DNA of 64,000 nt from CAJWOS01 sp964502005 (lineage in GTDB: Bacteria > Myxococcota_A > UBA796 > UBA2385). Shown here one piece after another: positions 37,641 through 46,106 of the stretch. Position numbers and translations under genes: made by a program. The first letter of the stretch is position 1. Each line of letters opens with the position of its first letter. The notes below the pieces were generated by a model that searched no databases, was not told the origin of the DNA, and worked only from the letters and a program-made list of their open reading frames with translations. Location of the stretch: positions 1-64,000 of the forward strand of contig CAZCUX010000018.1 of NCBI GenBank assembly GCA_964502005.1. Direction: 5' to 3'.

Positions 37641-38930
37641 ATGTCCCTCTCCTCTGCACAACTCATCTGCTTTTCCCAACACCTTCACGCGGTGCTGGGA
37701 GAATTTAGCGAAACCGGAGAAATGACGGAGGTGGCCGCCGGGTTTGCGGACGCATTTCAAGCGATTGGAATGCCCATTGACCGTATCCAGTTGCCCCTTT
37801 CGTATATGTTTGGTCTAAAGCACCCGCTGTATGTGGGCATTATTTTGACTTGGACTTCGGACGGAGGCAGCCGCGCGTGGCTGCGGCGGCGCGAAGACCT
37901 CGAAAAAGACGCCAACCAGCCCTTCGCGACGAGCCCATTCGCGGTGTTGCGCGACGCTCCTGACAGCGTCGTGCGCATGGACGCCGGCACAGAAGAGTGG
38001 GCCCGCTTTCCGTTATTGCGAGACTTAGAGGGTCAAGGCTACAAACAATATCTGGCCGTCGCCGTGCCCCTCCCCGACGGCGCCACGCAGGTCATCAGCA
38101 TCGCCACACGTCGCCCCGACGGCTTTGGCGATGCCTGTCCCGGCCTGCTCAAAGTCCTCTCGCCTTTTATTGCCATCGCGCTCCACGGCATATACCAAAA
38201 CAGCAGCGCCAATCAAATCGCGCGCACCTACCTCGGCGCCGAGACCGGCAAGCGGGTGCTCCAAGGGGCCATCGCGCGCGGCGAAACGGAGTCCATTCTG
38301 GCGGCCATCGCGTTCGTGGACGTGCGCGACTTCACCCGCATGTCGGCGAAACTGGGCGCCAATGGCATTATTCCATTACTCAATGAAACATTTGATGCGA
38401 TTTCGACGGCGATTCGGCCAGCCGGCGGCGAAATCCTCAAGTTCATGGGAGACGCCGCCCTCATCGTGTTTCGGCGCGACACCGAGGTGTTGGTCCCCTG
38501 CATCGACATCGTGTCGTGCTTGCTCGACGCCATCACCGAAGTGGAGACCCGCACCGAGGCCGCCGGCGAGCGCCTGCGCATCGGCGTTGGCTTGCATATT
38601 GGCGAAGTAGTCTATGGAAACATCGGCTCTTGCGACCGACTGGACTTCACCGTGATGGGTCCAGCCGTCAATCTCGCATCCCGACTGGAGCCATTGACAA
38701 AGACCTTCGGGCTGCCTATTGTATTGTCCAACGAGTTCGCCACGATGTGCCAAGGCGCGTGCGCGACGCCCGTGGAAGCCAGCGAGCGCCTCCGCACCCG
38801 CCTCCACACTTGCGGGAAGGTAGAGCTCAAGGGCATCGCCGAGCCGGTCGCGGTCTGGGGCGTCGAGGCGCGCACCGAGAGCAGCACCTTTGCGTCGCAA
38901 GTTGCGCATGGGACAAGCACCGCGTTGTAG
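37641..38930 (+). CDS. Class III adenylate/guanylate cyclase with GAF-like N-terminal domain
   Basis: 429 residues with no membrane segment. Residues about 40-185 look like a GAF-type sensor. The cyclase domain (220-400) has metal ligands Asp227 in AFVDVRDF and Asp271 in LKFMGDA, Lys267 as an adenine-specificity residue, and the transition-state pair Asn344 and Arg348 in VMGPAVNLASRLE. Dimerisation would complete the active site. It would make cAMP (cGMP cannot be excluded). AAGG lies 6 nt before the ATG. It sits in a signalling cluster with the kinase and FHA-like genes, but no cyclic-nucleotide receptor is visible here. Confidence 0.92.
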   Translation: MSLSSAQLICFSQHLHAVLGEFSETGEMTEVAAGFADAFQAIGMPIDRIQLPLSYMFGLKHPLYVGIILTWTSDGGSRAWLRRREDLEKDANQPFATSPFAVLRDAPDSVVRMDAGTEEWARFPLLRDLEGQGYKQYLAVAVPLPDGATQVISIATRRPDGFGDACPGLLKVLSPFIAIALHGIYQNSSANQIARTYLGAETGKRVLQGAIARGETESILAAIAFVDVRDFTRMSAKLGANGIIPLLNETFDAISTAIRPAGGEILKFMGDAALIVFRRDTEVLVPCIDIVSCLLDAITEVETRTEAAGERLRIGVGLHIGEVVYGNIGSCDRLDFTVMGPAVNLASRLEPLTKTFGLPIVLSNEFATMCQGACATPVEASERLRTRLHTCGKVELKGIAEPVAVWGVEARTESSTFASQVAHGTSTAL

Positions 38931-39171
38931 CACTATTTGACTTGGAACGCGGTGGACAGGCGCACGCGCACACAGTACCCCATGGGTGGGAATCGGTCGC
39001 CGCAGCGCGCTGTGGGCCTCCATTTCCCCTTGTGCACCTTCTCACGGGTTCCTCGTCGGTCGGCGCACACGGCGAAGCAACGGGTCCCGCAGGCTCGCTG
39101 TCCGGTTCCCCCGATTTCGTCGCGCATCCGCGGGTTTCGCCGCCTCATCCTCTCGACCTGGAAACTGCCAA

Positions 39172-39969
39172 ATGTCTGCCTCGTCCATCCTTCGCGCCTC
39201 CTTCCTGGGTGCCGTTATCCCCTTATTTTTCGGCTGTTCGTCGTCAGCAAACATTTGGCTTGTCGAGGTCAACACGTCAAAAGGTGCCGGCTTCGATTGC
39301 ACCGAGAAAGTATCCACCAACTTTAGCGGCACCCTCGACGAAGCGCAGGTCGACACCACAGGCGACATCACCGAGACCTCGACCTCCACCACCTCGAACA
39401 TTCTGTTTTACGTCAAAATCGTAGACTTGGGCGACGGAACGGCGACCTTGAACACGGGCGACCTCCTCCTGCCCGGCAAAGAAACCCAGAAGGACAAGTG
39501 GGTGTTTTCGTGGTCTTTGACAGACACCGAAACCCAAACGACCTCCCACTCCGCCGGCTACACATTCTCAAGCACCTACGACGAAGCGGATACTACGACG
39601 CTCACGCTGCAATTCGATGGCAAGGAGGCCAAGGGCACAATGGTCGTCGGGAGCAAGAGCCAACTTGTGTGGACCGAAAGCGACATCTGGACCGAAGACG
39701 CGGCCAACGAAATTGGCCGCAACGGCAGCTTAGCGTGGCCGACGCCCGATGGGACCCAATCCAACGTGTTTGACACCGCCGAGTGTGATGCCACGGATTG
39801 CCGCGTTTCGCAAACGAGCGAATGTGGCGCATCGGCACCGGCCACCGCCGTCCGCACGGATATGGGCAAGTCCGAGGACTTCGAATCCCTCGCAGGTTTG
39901 CAACAATACGGCTCGTTCAAGGTCACCGAATCCAATACCTATGGCGGTGGCCAAGACTCCGGGTTTTGA
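39172..39969 (+). CDS. Putative lipoprotein, unknown function
   Basis: 265 residues from the ATG at 39172, which begins a lipoprotein signal peptide (MSASSILRASFLGAVIPLFFGC, Cys22). The frame is open upstream but that part is untypical. The mature part is Thr/Ser/Asp-rich and beta-rich, with several Cys near the C-terminus (CDATDCRVSQTSEC). No family recognised. It lies between the cyclase gene and an FHA-like gene, all in the same direction, but with gaps of 137-241 nt. Confidence 0.72.
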   Translation: MSASSILRASFLGAVIPLFFGCSSSANIWLVEVNTSKGAGFDCTEKVSTNFSGTLDEAQVDTTGDITETSTSTTSNILFYVKIVDLGDGTATLNTGDLLLPGKETQKDKWVFSWSLTDTETQTTSHSAGYTFSSTYDEADTTTLTLQFDGKEAKGTMVVGSKSQLVWTESDIWTEDAANEIGRNGSLAWPTPDGTQSNVFDTAECDATDCRVSQTSECGASAPATAVRTDMGKSEDFESLAGLQQYGSFKVTESNTYGGGQDSGF

Positions 39970-40106
39970 GGGAGGGGCGCAGGAGGCTCGTTCGCGAATC
40001 TGTCTCCAGCAAATAGAAATCCTCGCTATTGGATTACTGTGCGCCATTGTGCATCACACGACAAATGTTTCCTGTGCATACGCAGCGAGTCCAATAAACG
40101 GGAGAA

Positions 40107-41042
40107 ATGGCAAGAATCCTCGTCACAACACCCACATCTACGTTTCGGGCGGTCCTGCCCGCCTCTACCCTCGTGGGCCGCCACTGGCGCTGCGACGTAC
40201 AAGTTGATGTCGCAGGCGTCCCCCACCATTGGGTCGAAATTCGCTGGAGCGGCGGTACCTGGGCGTGGCGCGCCTTGGGTGCCGCAGGACAGACCACGGG
40301 GCGCGGAACTACGATGCCGCATGGCTGGCGGAGCCTCGACCTCGGCACCCGCATTCGGCTGACCACAAGTGACGTCACGTTGCACCTCAAGGATGATGGC
40401 GCCCCGGCCCTCATTCTGCAACAGGTTGAAAGCGGCACCTTCCTCGACGGCGACGAGCGCTTTGACATCGTCACATTGGGCGAAGACGGCGTGTTTCAAC
40501 TCGATACCGAAGGGGAGCCGATGGGCGAGGCCTTGTCCGACGGCATGCTGATTGTGCACAACGGACAGCAATGGCGGGTGCACTTGGCCCAGCCCGCCAC
40601 TTCCACCTGGAATGGCCGGGTTTCCCTCGAAGATCCCGATTTGAGCCTTGATTTCGATCTCCGAGAGCTCCAAGTTACGATGTCCACACCACGGGGCGAG
40701 GCAACCCTCAAAGGCGCCCTGGTACGTCCTTTCGCCGTTTACGCACACGCCGTGGATCGCGACCGCACCAACGGGTACGGCGGCTGGCTCTCGAATATCG
40801 ACGCACAGATCGCAGTGATGTCGCTGGGCACCGAAATGGAAGTGGGCCCCGAGCGCATGAACTGGGACCGCCATCGCCTTCGCTCTGCCCTCGTCGAATT
40901 GGGCATCACCGATGTTTCCAACCTCTTTGAGCGAAAAAAGGTAGGCGCACACTGGGTTCACCGCCTCGGGCTGCGCCCCGCTGTATCTGGACTTGACAAG
41001 TTAGACCAATCAGGGAATACAACGGCCAACAGTCCCGACTAA
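40107..41042 (+). CDS. FHA-like protein with C-terminal winged-helix-type domain (second paralog)
   Basis: 311 residues. It has the same architecture as the gene at 33654-34580: N-terminal FHA-like domain (TLVGRHWRCDVQVDVAGVPHHWVEIRWSGGTWAWRALG) and C-terminal segment GGWLSNIDAQIAV ... RHRLRSALVELGITDVSNLFERKKVGAHWVHRLG. The shared L-F-E-R-[KR]-K-V-G-A motif is the best anchor. GGGAG lies very close to the ATG (2 nt spacing). The two copies flank the kinase, DUF2200 and cyclase genes on opposite strands. A phospho-dependent regulator is likely; its DNA target is unknown. Confidence 0.75.
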   Translation: MARILVTTPTSTFRAVLPASTLVGRHWRCDVQVDVAGVPHHWVEIRWSGGTWAWRALGAAGQTTGRGTTMPHGWRSLDLGTRIRLTTSDVTLHLKDDGAPALILQQVESGTFLDGDERFDIVTLGEDGVFQLDTEGEPMGEALSDGMLIVHNGQQWRVHLAQPATSTWNGRVSLEDPDLSLDFDLRELQVTMSTPRGEATLKGALVRPFAVYAHAVDRDRTNGYGGWLSNIDAQIAVMSLGTEMEVGPERMNWDRHRLRSALVELGITDVSNLFERKKVGAHWVHRLGLRPAVSGLDKLDQSGNTTANSPD

Positions 41043-41313
41043 ACGACATACAAACGCAATATGCAAGTCATTCTGCCGATACCTATCGATTCCATGCATC
41101 CCGATAAAAACCGCCCTAACCATATGGCATCGCCACCCAAAAGTCGCGATAGATGGCAGCGCGTGTGGGCTGCGGTGGCCCGCGAGCCTGCATGCCTCGC
41201 GTAAATGTCTCCGTTCGGTCGGCCCGACCCTACAGACGACTCGAACGTGCGACCCAGCAAACGATTTCGAGAATATAGTCCTCCGGGCAACCCACATGGG
41301 TTGGAGGACCGCG

Positions 41314-42639
41314 ATGATACCCGCCGTTCGTACGTTTTTGTTCCTATGCGCTTGTCGGGAGGCCTCGCCAAAGCCCGCGGATTCCGAAGGCGCAGCGCCA
41401 ACCCAACAAGACATCGTCTCTATCGACGTTCACCTGAATATCGCGACCCTCGATGGTCGCGCCGACATTACTGTCGTACCGGCGAACGGAGTGGTCTACC
41501 TCGATGCCCACGGCCTTTCGGTCCAGGCCGTCCGGGACGGAGGACGCCCTTCCGCGTGGTCTATCGAAGACGGATGGCTCGTCGTTCCCACCGTCAATTC
41601 GCCCACGCAGCTCGAAATTGAATACGGATTCAGTGAGCGCAGCTTCTTCGCGTTTGACGGCTGGATGCCGAATCAAGGCACAAGTTTCCTCTGGCCGAAT
41701 CATTGTGCAAACCTCTTTCCCTGCGACCCTCGCACCGCCGAGGGCGCCGTTCTCGGCCTGACAGTCGCCGGTGTCCCCGAAGAAATGGCGGTCATAGCGC
41801 CCATATCGACCATCAACGATGCGCCGGCCTACCAGCTCGGCTTCGCCCTCGGGCCATACCAACACCTTGATTTGGGTCAAACGCCCGATGGCACCAAGGT
41901 CTCGGCGGAGTACCGTGCCGACCTCGTGGCGGAGGCCGGTGTTCGCGCCGGCACGCGGCACTTGGTGGATGTCATCGCATTTTACGAAGAAGTCTACGGT
42001 CCATATTCGTTTGGCGACGACATTCGCACGGTTATCGTGGACTGGGGAAACGACTCCTACGGCGGAATGGAGCACCATCCTTACTTTCACGTCGCAAAGT
42101 GGGACGTATCTATTGAAGAAGTCCACGCGCACGAAGCCGCACACGGATGGTTTGGCGCAGGCGTGCGTCTACGCTGCTGGGAAGACTTCGTTTTGTCCGA
42201 AGGCACCACCACGTATATTACCGCGCGCGCCCTCGCCGCGGTCGGTGCTGACGACGTTTGGGCCATGTACGTCGACGACTACTTGGTTCCCGAATGCCAG
42301 GGAGTCGCTCCCGTAAGCGCAGCGTGGCGCCAAAGCTGCGACATCACGGACTTTTCCGTCGACCCGCTGTGGTCCCTCAGCACCTATATGAAAGGCGCCT
42401 GCTTCTATGGCGAAGTCGCCGACCATTTGGGCGCAGACACCCTCGATACGCTGATTTCCGGCTTTTACCAAGCGCACCAAAACCAAGCCGCGGGAATGGC
42501 CGATATGCTGCAATGGATAACCGACCGCGTCTCCGCCGAAGACGCGGCGTTGATAGAGCTTCTCGCGGAGGAATGGCTACTGCAGGAGGGCTGCCCCACC
42601 GATTATGCTGCGCGGTGCCGCATACGGCGCGGCCCGTAG
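41314..42639 (+). CDS. M1-type metallopeptidase lipoprotein
   Basis: 441 residues from the ATG at 41314 (GGAGG 6 nt upstream). The signal peptide ends in LCAC (lipid Cys12 or Cys14). The gluzincin core is complete: GGMEHHP (251-256) stands for the GxMEN exopeptidase motif, zinc motif His273-Glu274-x-x-His277 in HAHEAAHGWF, and third ligand Glu296 after 18 residues (FVLSEGTTTY). STYMKGACFYG fits the region of the catalytic tyrosine. M1 enzymes are normally 600-900 residues; here the C-terminal helical domain is missing. It is probably a secreted aminopeptidase, and the altered GxMEN could change specificity. Confidence 0.85.
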   Translation: MIPAVRTFLFLCACREASPKPADSEGAAPTQQDIVSIDVHLNIATLDGRADITVVPANGVVYLDAHGLSVQAVRDGGRPSAWSIEDGWLVVPTVNSPTQLEIEYGFSERSFFAFDGWMPNQGTSFLWPNHCANLFPCDPRTAEGAVLGLTVAGVPEEMAVIAPISTINDAPAYQLGFALGPYQHLDLGQTPDGTKVSAEYRADLVAEAGVRAGTRHLVDVIAFYEEVYGPYSFGDDIRTVIVDWGNDSYGGMEHHPYFHVAKWDVSIEEVHAHEAAHGWFGAGVRLRCWEDFVLSEGTTTYITARALAAVGADDVWAMYVDDYLVPECQGVAPVSAAWRQSCDITDFSVDPLWSLSTYMKGACFYGEVADHLGADTLDTLISGFYQAHQNQAAGMADMLQWITDRVSAEDAALIELLAEEWLLQEGCPTDYAARCRIRRGP

Positions 42640-42737
42640 ACCAACATCCCTTTCGACGAGCGCCCGACCGTATCCGACACCGTTTTCCCGTTGCAGGTCT
42701 CCCCAGAGGGTGTCACATAACGAATTGGAGGAAACGC

Positions 42738-43292
42738 ATGCAATACATTCGATTGGGCGCGCTCTTGTGGTTGGTCGCTTGCACGAGCAAGTCGGGTGAA
42801 TCCACCGGCACCACCAGCGGCACTACGGGTGGCGGCGGAGGCGGCGGAGGCAACACCACGGCTCCCTTGTCGAATGGGCCCGGCGACTCCGTGGTCCTCT
42901 CGGCATCCTGCGCGCCGAATGATGGCCCCGCGTGGTCGCTCCTCATCGGCTTGGGCGCGGCCTGCGACGCAGGCGCCCCTGACCCTTCCGCTCCATTTGT
43001 CCATATCAACATATACGATGGCCCATTTATGGCATCGCCGTTGGCCGGCGAGCTTTCGTGGACGGATTCCTCCAGCGGCTCCCTCACTTACGCACCCGAC
43101 GGGTCCAACGGCGCGCTCCAGTACATCGACAACGCCGCCTTGCACATCACGTCGTGGGAAAGCTGGTCCGGCGAACCGACCGAAGTTGGCGCCGAAGTGA
43201 CCGGCTGGTACACCACCGTCCTCGATGACGGCACAGAAATCGGCGCAGCATTTTCGGGTCCATGGTGCGGCGGCTCGCCAATGTGCGGATAA
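42738..43292 (+). CDS. Putative lipoprotein with poly-glycine linker
   Basis: 184 residues from the ATG at 42738 (GGAGGA upstream). The lipoprotein signal MQYIRLGALLWLVAC (Cys15) is followed by a Thr/Gly linker with eight consecutive Gly residues. The C-terminal ~130 residues are beta-rich (VHINIYDGPF ... LHITSWESW ... EVTGWYTTVL) and contain four Cys, probably two disulfides. No family recognised. It follows the M1 peptidase gene by 98 nt. Confidence 0.72.
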   Translation: MQYIRLGALLWLVACTSKSGESTGTTSGTTGGGGGGGGNTTAPLSNGPGDSVVLSASCAPNDGPAWSLLIGLGAACDAGAPDPSAPFVHINIYDGPFMASPLAGELSWTDSSSGSLTYAPDGSNGALQYIDNAALHITSWESWSGEPTEVGAEVTGWYTTVLDDGTEIGAAFSGPWCGGSPMCG

Positions 43293-43627
43293 CAATACTA
43301 CACATTGCGCATAATAGCAAATATGGTCTAGCCCAGCCTTTCTACGCCGGATGCATCCACCTGCGCGGCGTCGGGCGCACGCACGGACGCCAGCGCCAAC
43401 CCCATAGAAAAGGCAGCGCAATTGCAACGCGACCGCCCATCCCGTAAACCATAGACACCACACGGACACTGGGCCGCCTGACCTGATTCTCGGGCCGGCT
43501 TTGGTTCGACTTGGAATAGATACGCTTCGATAGCCACAGGCGCGCCAAGCCGTCCCGTGGGGCTATCTTGCGTTGTATTGCAAGCGCCGTGTGGGGTACC
43601 GCACGTCTACTGCTATGGAACGACACA
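43293..43627. other. Intergenic region, nothing recognised
   Basis: 335 nt between two plus-strand genes. The first 60 nt after the lipoprotein stop are AT-rich. I see no terminator, promoter pair or repeat. Minus-strand open frames here lack ribosome binding sites and coding character. Confidence 0.4.
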
Positions 43628-44404
43628 ATGCAAGCAGCTCGTCCCGTCCCCGCGCCGCCGATTCATTGGTCTTTGGCGGTATTGCGGAATGACCTCCCCA
43701 AGGCAACGCTCCCCTCACCGCCGCCGTCGTCGCAAGCGGCATGGTGTGGAACATGGCAACACATCACGAGAATGGCCAAGACATGGACCATACCAAGTCA
43801 CCTGACAATGACGGCGAGCCACGGGCAAGACGACTTGTTTGTCGCCGCCACGACCGCCGACCACAATCGTGCAGGAGGCGGTATCGACGCCCAAGTCCAC
43901 TATGTTTGCCGTCGACAAGGAGCGCTGTATTCGATTGTCCATTGGAAGGCCGAAATGACCCGCACGAGCAATTGGTCCCGCAAACTTGTCCCCCAGAGCG
44001 CGCTAACCATCGAAGGATGGGCCAACCATCGCGACATCGAGATAGAGAGTACCACGCGGCAGTCGGCACCTTTGCCGCGTCATACCTGCCTTGTGTCATT
44101 CGCAACGTTGCACGCGTCACTTCGCCCCTTTCACCAATCCAACACGGAACGGGCGGATGTGGCGCTCCTTCTGGCACACAACACCGTTGTTCCTGACCTC
44201 ACGCTCGAACGCGAACCGGCTCTCGACGTGCCCTTGCCCCACACCACCCAACGATTGACACCGTATCGCCTCTCCGGCCCACTCTTGAGCCCATTGGTGT
44301 TTTGGGTGGACATGGACGGCTGGCCGCTATTGATGGGTGGCATCTGCCAAGGAATGCTCGTCACCGAATACAGCGCCAATGGAGTTTGCAATGCAGACGC
44401 GTAG
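43628..44404 (+). CDS. Hypothetical protein upstream of the sulfatase
   Basis: 258 residues from the ATG at 43628; a TTG start 60 nt earlier is possible. There is no signal peptide or membrane segment. Scattered Trp and His residues and strands (AQVHYVCRRQGALYSIVHWKAEM, ALTIEGWANHRDIEIEST) suggest a soluble alpha/beta or beta protein. Its 3' end overlaps the sulfatase start by 14 nt, so the two are translationally linked and may work together. No family recognised. Confidence 0.62.
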   Translation: MQAARPVPAPPIHWSLAVLRNDLPKATLPSPPPSSQAAWCGTWQHITRMAKTWTIPSHLTMTASHGQDDLFVAATTADHNRAGGGIDAQVHYVCRRQGALYSIVHWKAEMTRTSNWSRKLVPQSALTIEGWANHRDIEIESTTRQSAPLPRHTCLVSFATLHASLRPFHQSNTERADVALLLAHNTVVPDLTLEREPALDVPLPHTTQRLTPYRLSGPLLSPLVFWVDMDGWPLLMGGICQGMLVTEYSANGVCNADA

Positions 44405-45782
44405 AGAAATCATTCAAGCAATGTCTGCTGCGCCGCTGGCCGCACGCATCGGCGTCTCTTCACCAATCCGTCGCGACCGGCCGCCAAACGTCATCCTTAT
44501 CGTTTCCGACCAACACATTGGAAGCGTAATGGGGCACCTCGGCGACACCGATGCAAAGACGCCCCACCTCGATCGACTGGCAGCCAGTGGCACATCCTAC
44601 ACGCTGTCCTACTGTGCAAGTCCAGCCTGCTGCCCATCTCGCGCGAGCCTGTTTACGGGACGCGCCACCAACGAAACGGCCGTTCTTATCAACCCGATGC
44701 CCATAGCGTCGACCATTCCCGACCTGGGGCAATGGATTGCACACCATACGGGAGCCAAGCCTCTCTATTTCGGGAAATGGCATATACCCGGCCGGAATGT
44801 AGAAGAGAGCTTCTCCGTTCTTTCCCATGGTGGTGCACGCGGGGAGACAGGTGACTTGCTTCTTGCCAATGAATTCGAGTCGTATTTGCGCAACCACGAC
44901 CCCGAGGTGCCTTACGTCGCCGTTTTGGCACCGCTCAATCCCCATGACATTTGCGAATGGCCCGAACTACGGCAGCAATGCGGGCCTTCGATTCGCGACG
45001 CATTCGCAAATGTTCCACTACCTGTGCTTCCTCCCAGCTTCAACGTTCCCGTGACGGAGCCTGCCGGATATCGCGCGATTCGGAGAAAAGCGAATATCAC
45101 GAGCAAATGGGATACCGTAGACTGGCAGCTCTACCGCTGGACCTACCTACGCTACCTCAGCATGTTGGACCACGCGGTTGGCCGAATGGTGGCGGTTCTC
45201 AACAAACAAACCGCCGCCGATACGGTCGTGATATATACAAGCGACCATGGCGAGATGGCAGGCTCTCACAGCCTAATTCAAAAGGGCGACCTGTACGAAG
45301 CCGCATCGCGCGTACCCTTTATTGTGTCATGGCCGGGCGTGGTCGAGAGCGGTGTCATCGACAGCACCCACCTCGTATCTGCCCTCGACATCGTGCCCAC
45401 CATCTGCGATGTCTTGGAGATTCCGCACCCGCCCGCCCAGCGCGGCCGCAGCCTCGTACCGTTGTGGCGAGACCACCGCACACCCTGGCGCACCCACCTG
45501 CAAGTGCAGACACTGGTGGAAGGGCGCATGGTGCGCACCGAAGCGTTCAAGCATGTGCAATGGCGCGGCGAAGAGACCGAGCAACTGTTTCACTTGGCCA
45601 GCGACCCCCATGAAACAAACAACCTCGCGGGAGACCCAGCCGCCTCCAGCATCGTGGCCGCGATGCGGGAACTCCAAGCGCAAAGTGAAGCAGCGCTCAC
45701 ACCCGCACCCGGAATCCCTGCAAACTATATACAAGCGAAAGCATCCTTGCGGTCCAGCGCGCGAACAGAAGACGGCGAATAA
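44391..45782 (+). CDS. Type I sulfatase (formylglycine-dependent)
   Basis: 463 residues from the ATG at 44391 (GGAG about 8 nt upstream). The N-terminus MQTRREIIQAMSAAPLAARI has a Thr-Arg-Arg-Glu segment resembling a weak Tat signal. The active-site motif is C-x-P-S-R: Cys80-Cys81-Pro82-Ser83-Arg84 followed by ASLFTGR, with Cys80 the expected formylglycine. Metal ligands are Asp40 in VSDQH and the pair in YTSDHGEMAGSH. KWHIPG and KGDLYEAASRVPFIV are also typical. It removes sulfate esters from glycans or aryl compounds; the substrate is unknown. No maturation enzyme is recognisable nearby. Confidence 0.92.
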   Translation: MQTRREIIQAMSAAPLAARIGVSSPIRRDRPPNVILIVSDQHIGSVMGHLGDTDAKTPHLDRLAASGTSYTLSYCASPACCPSRASLFTGRATNETAVLINPMPIASTIPDLGQWIAHHTGAKPLYFGKWHIPGRNVEESFSVLSHGGARGETGDLLLANEFESYLRNHDPEVPYVAVLAPLNPHDICEWPELRQQCGPSIRDAFANVPLPVLPPSFNVPVTEPAGYRAIRRKANITSKWDTVDWQLYRWTYLRYLSMLDHAVGRMVAVLNKQTAADTVVIYTSDHGEMAGSHSLIQKGDLYEAASRVPFIVSWPGVVESGVIDSTHLVSALDIVPTICDVLEIPHPPAQRGRSLVPLWRDHRTPWRTHLQVQTLVEGRMVRTEAFKHVQWRGEETEQLFHLASDPHETNNLAGDPAASSIVAAMRELQAQSEAALTPAPGIPANYIQAKASLRSSARTEDGE

Positions 45783-45855
45783 GGGCGCAACAAGATGTCC
45801 GCGCGGCCCGCAGCTCCCCGCTGGTACGGCCCATCCCGTGATAGAGCTGCCGTGC

Positions 45856-45882
45856 CGCAAAAATGAATCGTCATTCAGTGCG
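45856..45882 (-). repeat. Inverted-repeat motif, copy D
   Basis: On the minus strand CGCACTGAAT, GACG, ATTCATTTTTGCG. Both TGAAT/ATTCA arms are perfect and an outer CGCA/TGCG pair extends the palindrome. Confidence 0.65.
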
Positions 45883-46071
45883 ATTGTGAACCCGACCACA
45901 CACACCTACGCCCTTCGAAAACATCGACCCACACACCATTCGCAGGCAAACCGTCGCCTACCACGAGCAAACCCGCCGAATCGGGCGTCCGGCGGCGCGG
46001 CAAGATGCAGGGAACCAGAAGGAGCGGACTTTCTACATACGATACCTGTCCTCCACACGAACACCAAATCG

Positions 46072-46105
46072 GTTGACATCCCCCTTTGTCGGGGTACCTG
46101 TCAAC
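46072..46105 (+). promoter_or_regulatory. Inverted repeat containing a consensus -35 box
   Basis: GTTGACA (46072-46078) and TGTCAAC (46099-46105) are perfect inverted copies 20 nt apart, with CCCC (81-84) and GGGG (91-94) pairing inside. The left arm contains TTGACA; after a 16-nt spacer the -10 would be a poor TACCTG. The right arm ends just before the ATG at 46107. A repressor operator or a structured leader are both possible. Confidence 0.45.
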
Positions 46106-46106
46106 T

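Larger units (their letters stand above)
45783..46106. other. Intergenic region with inverted-repeat copy D and a regulatory hairpin
   Basis: 324 nt between the sulfatase and the FG-GAP gene. It contains inverted-repeat copy D (45856-45882) and a promoter/operator-like inverted repeat (46072-46105). Nothing else recognised. Confidence 0.5.
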
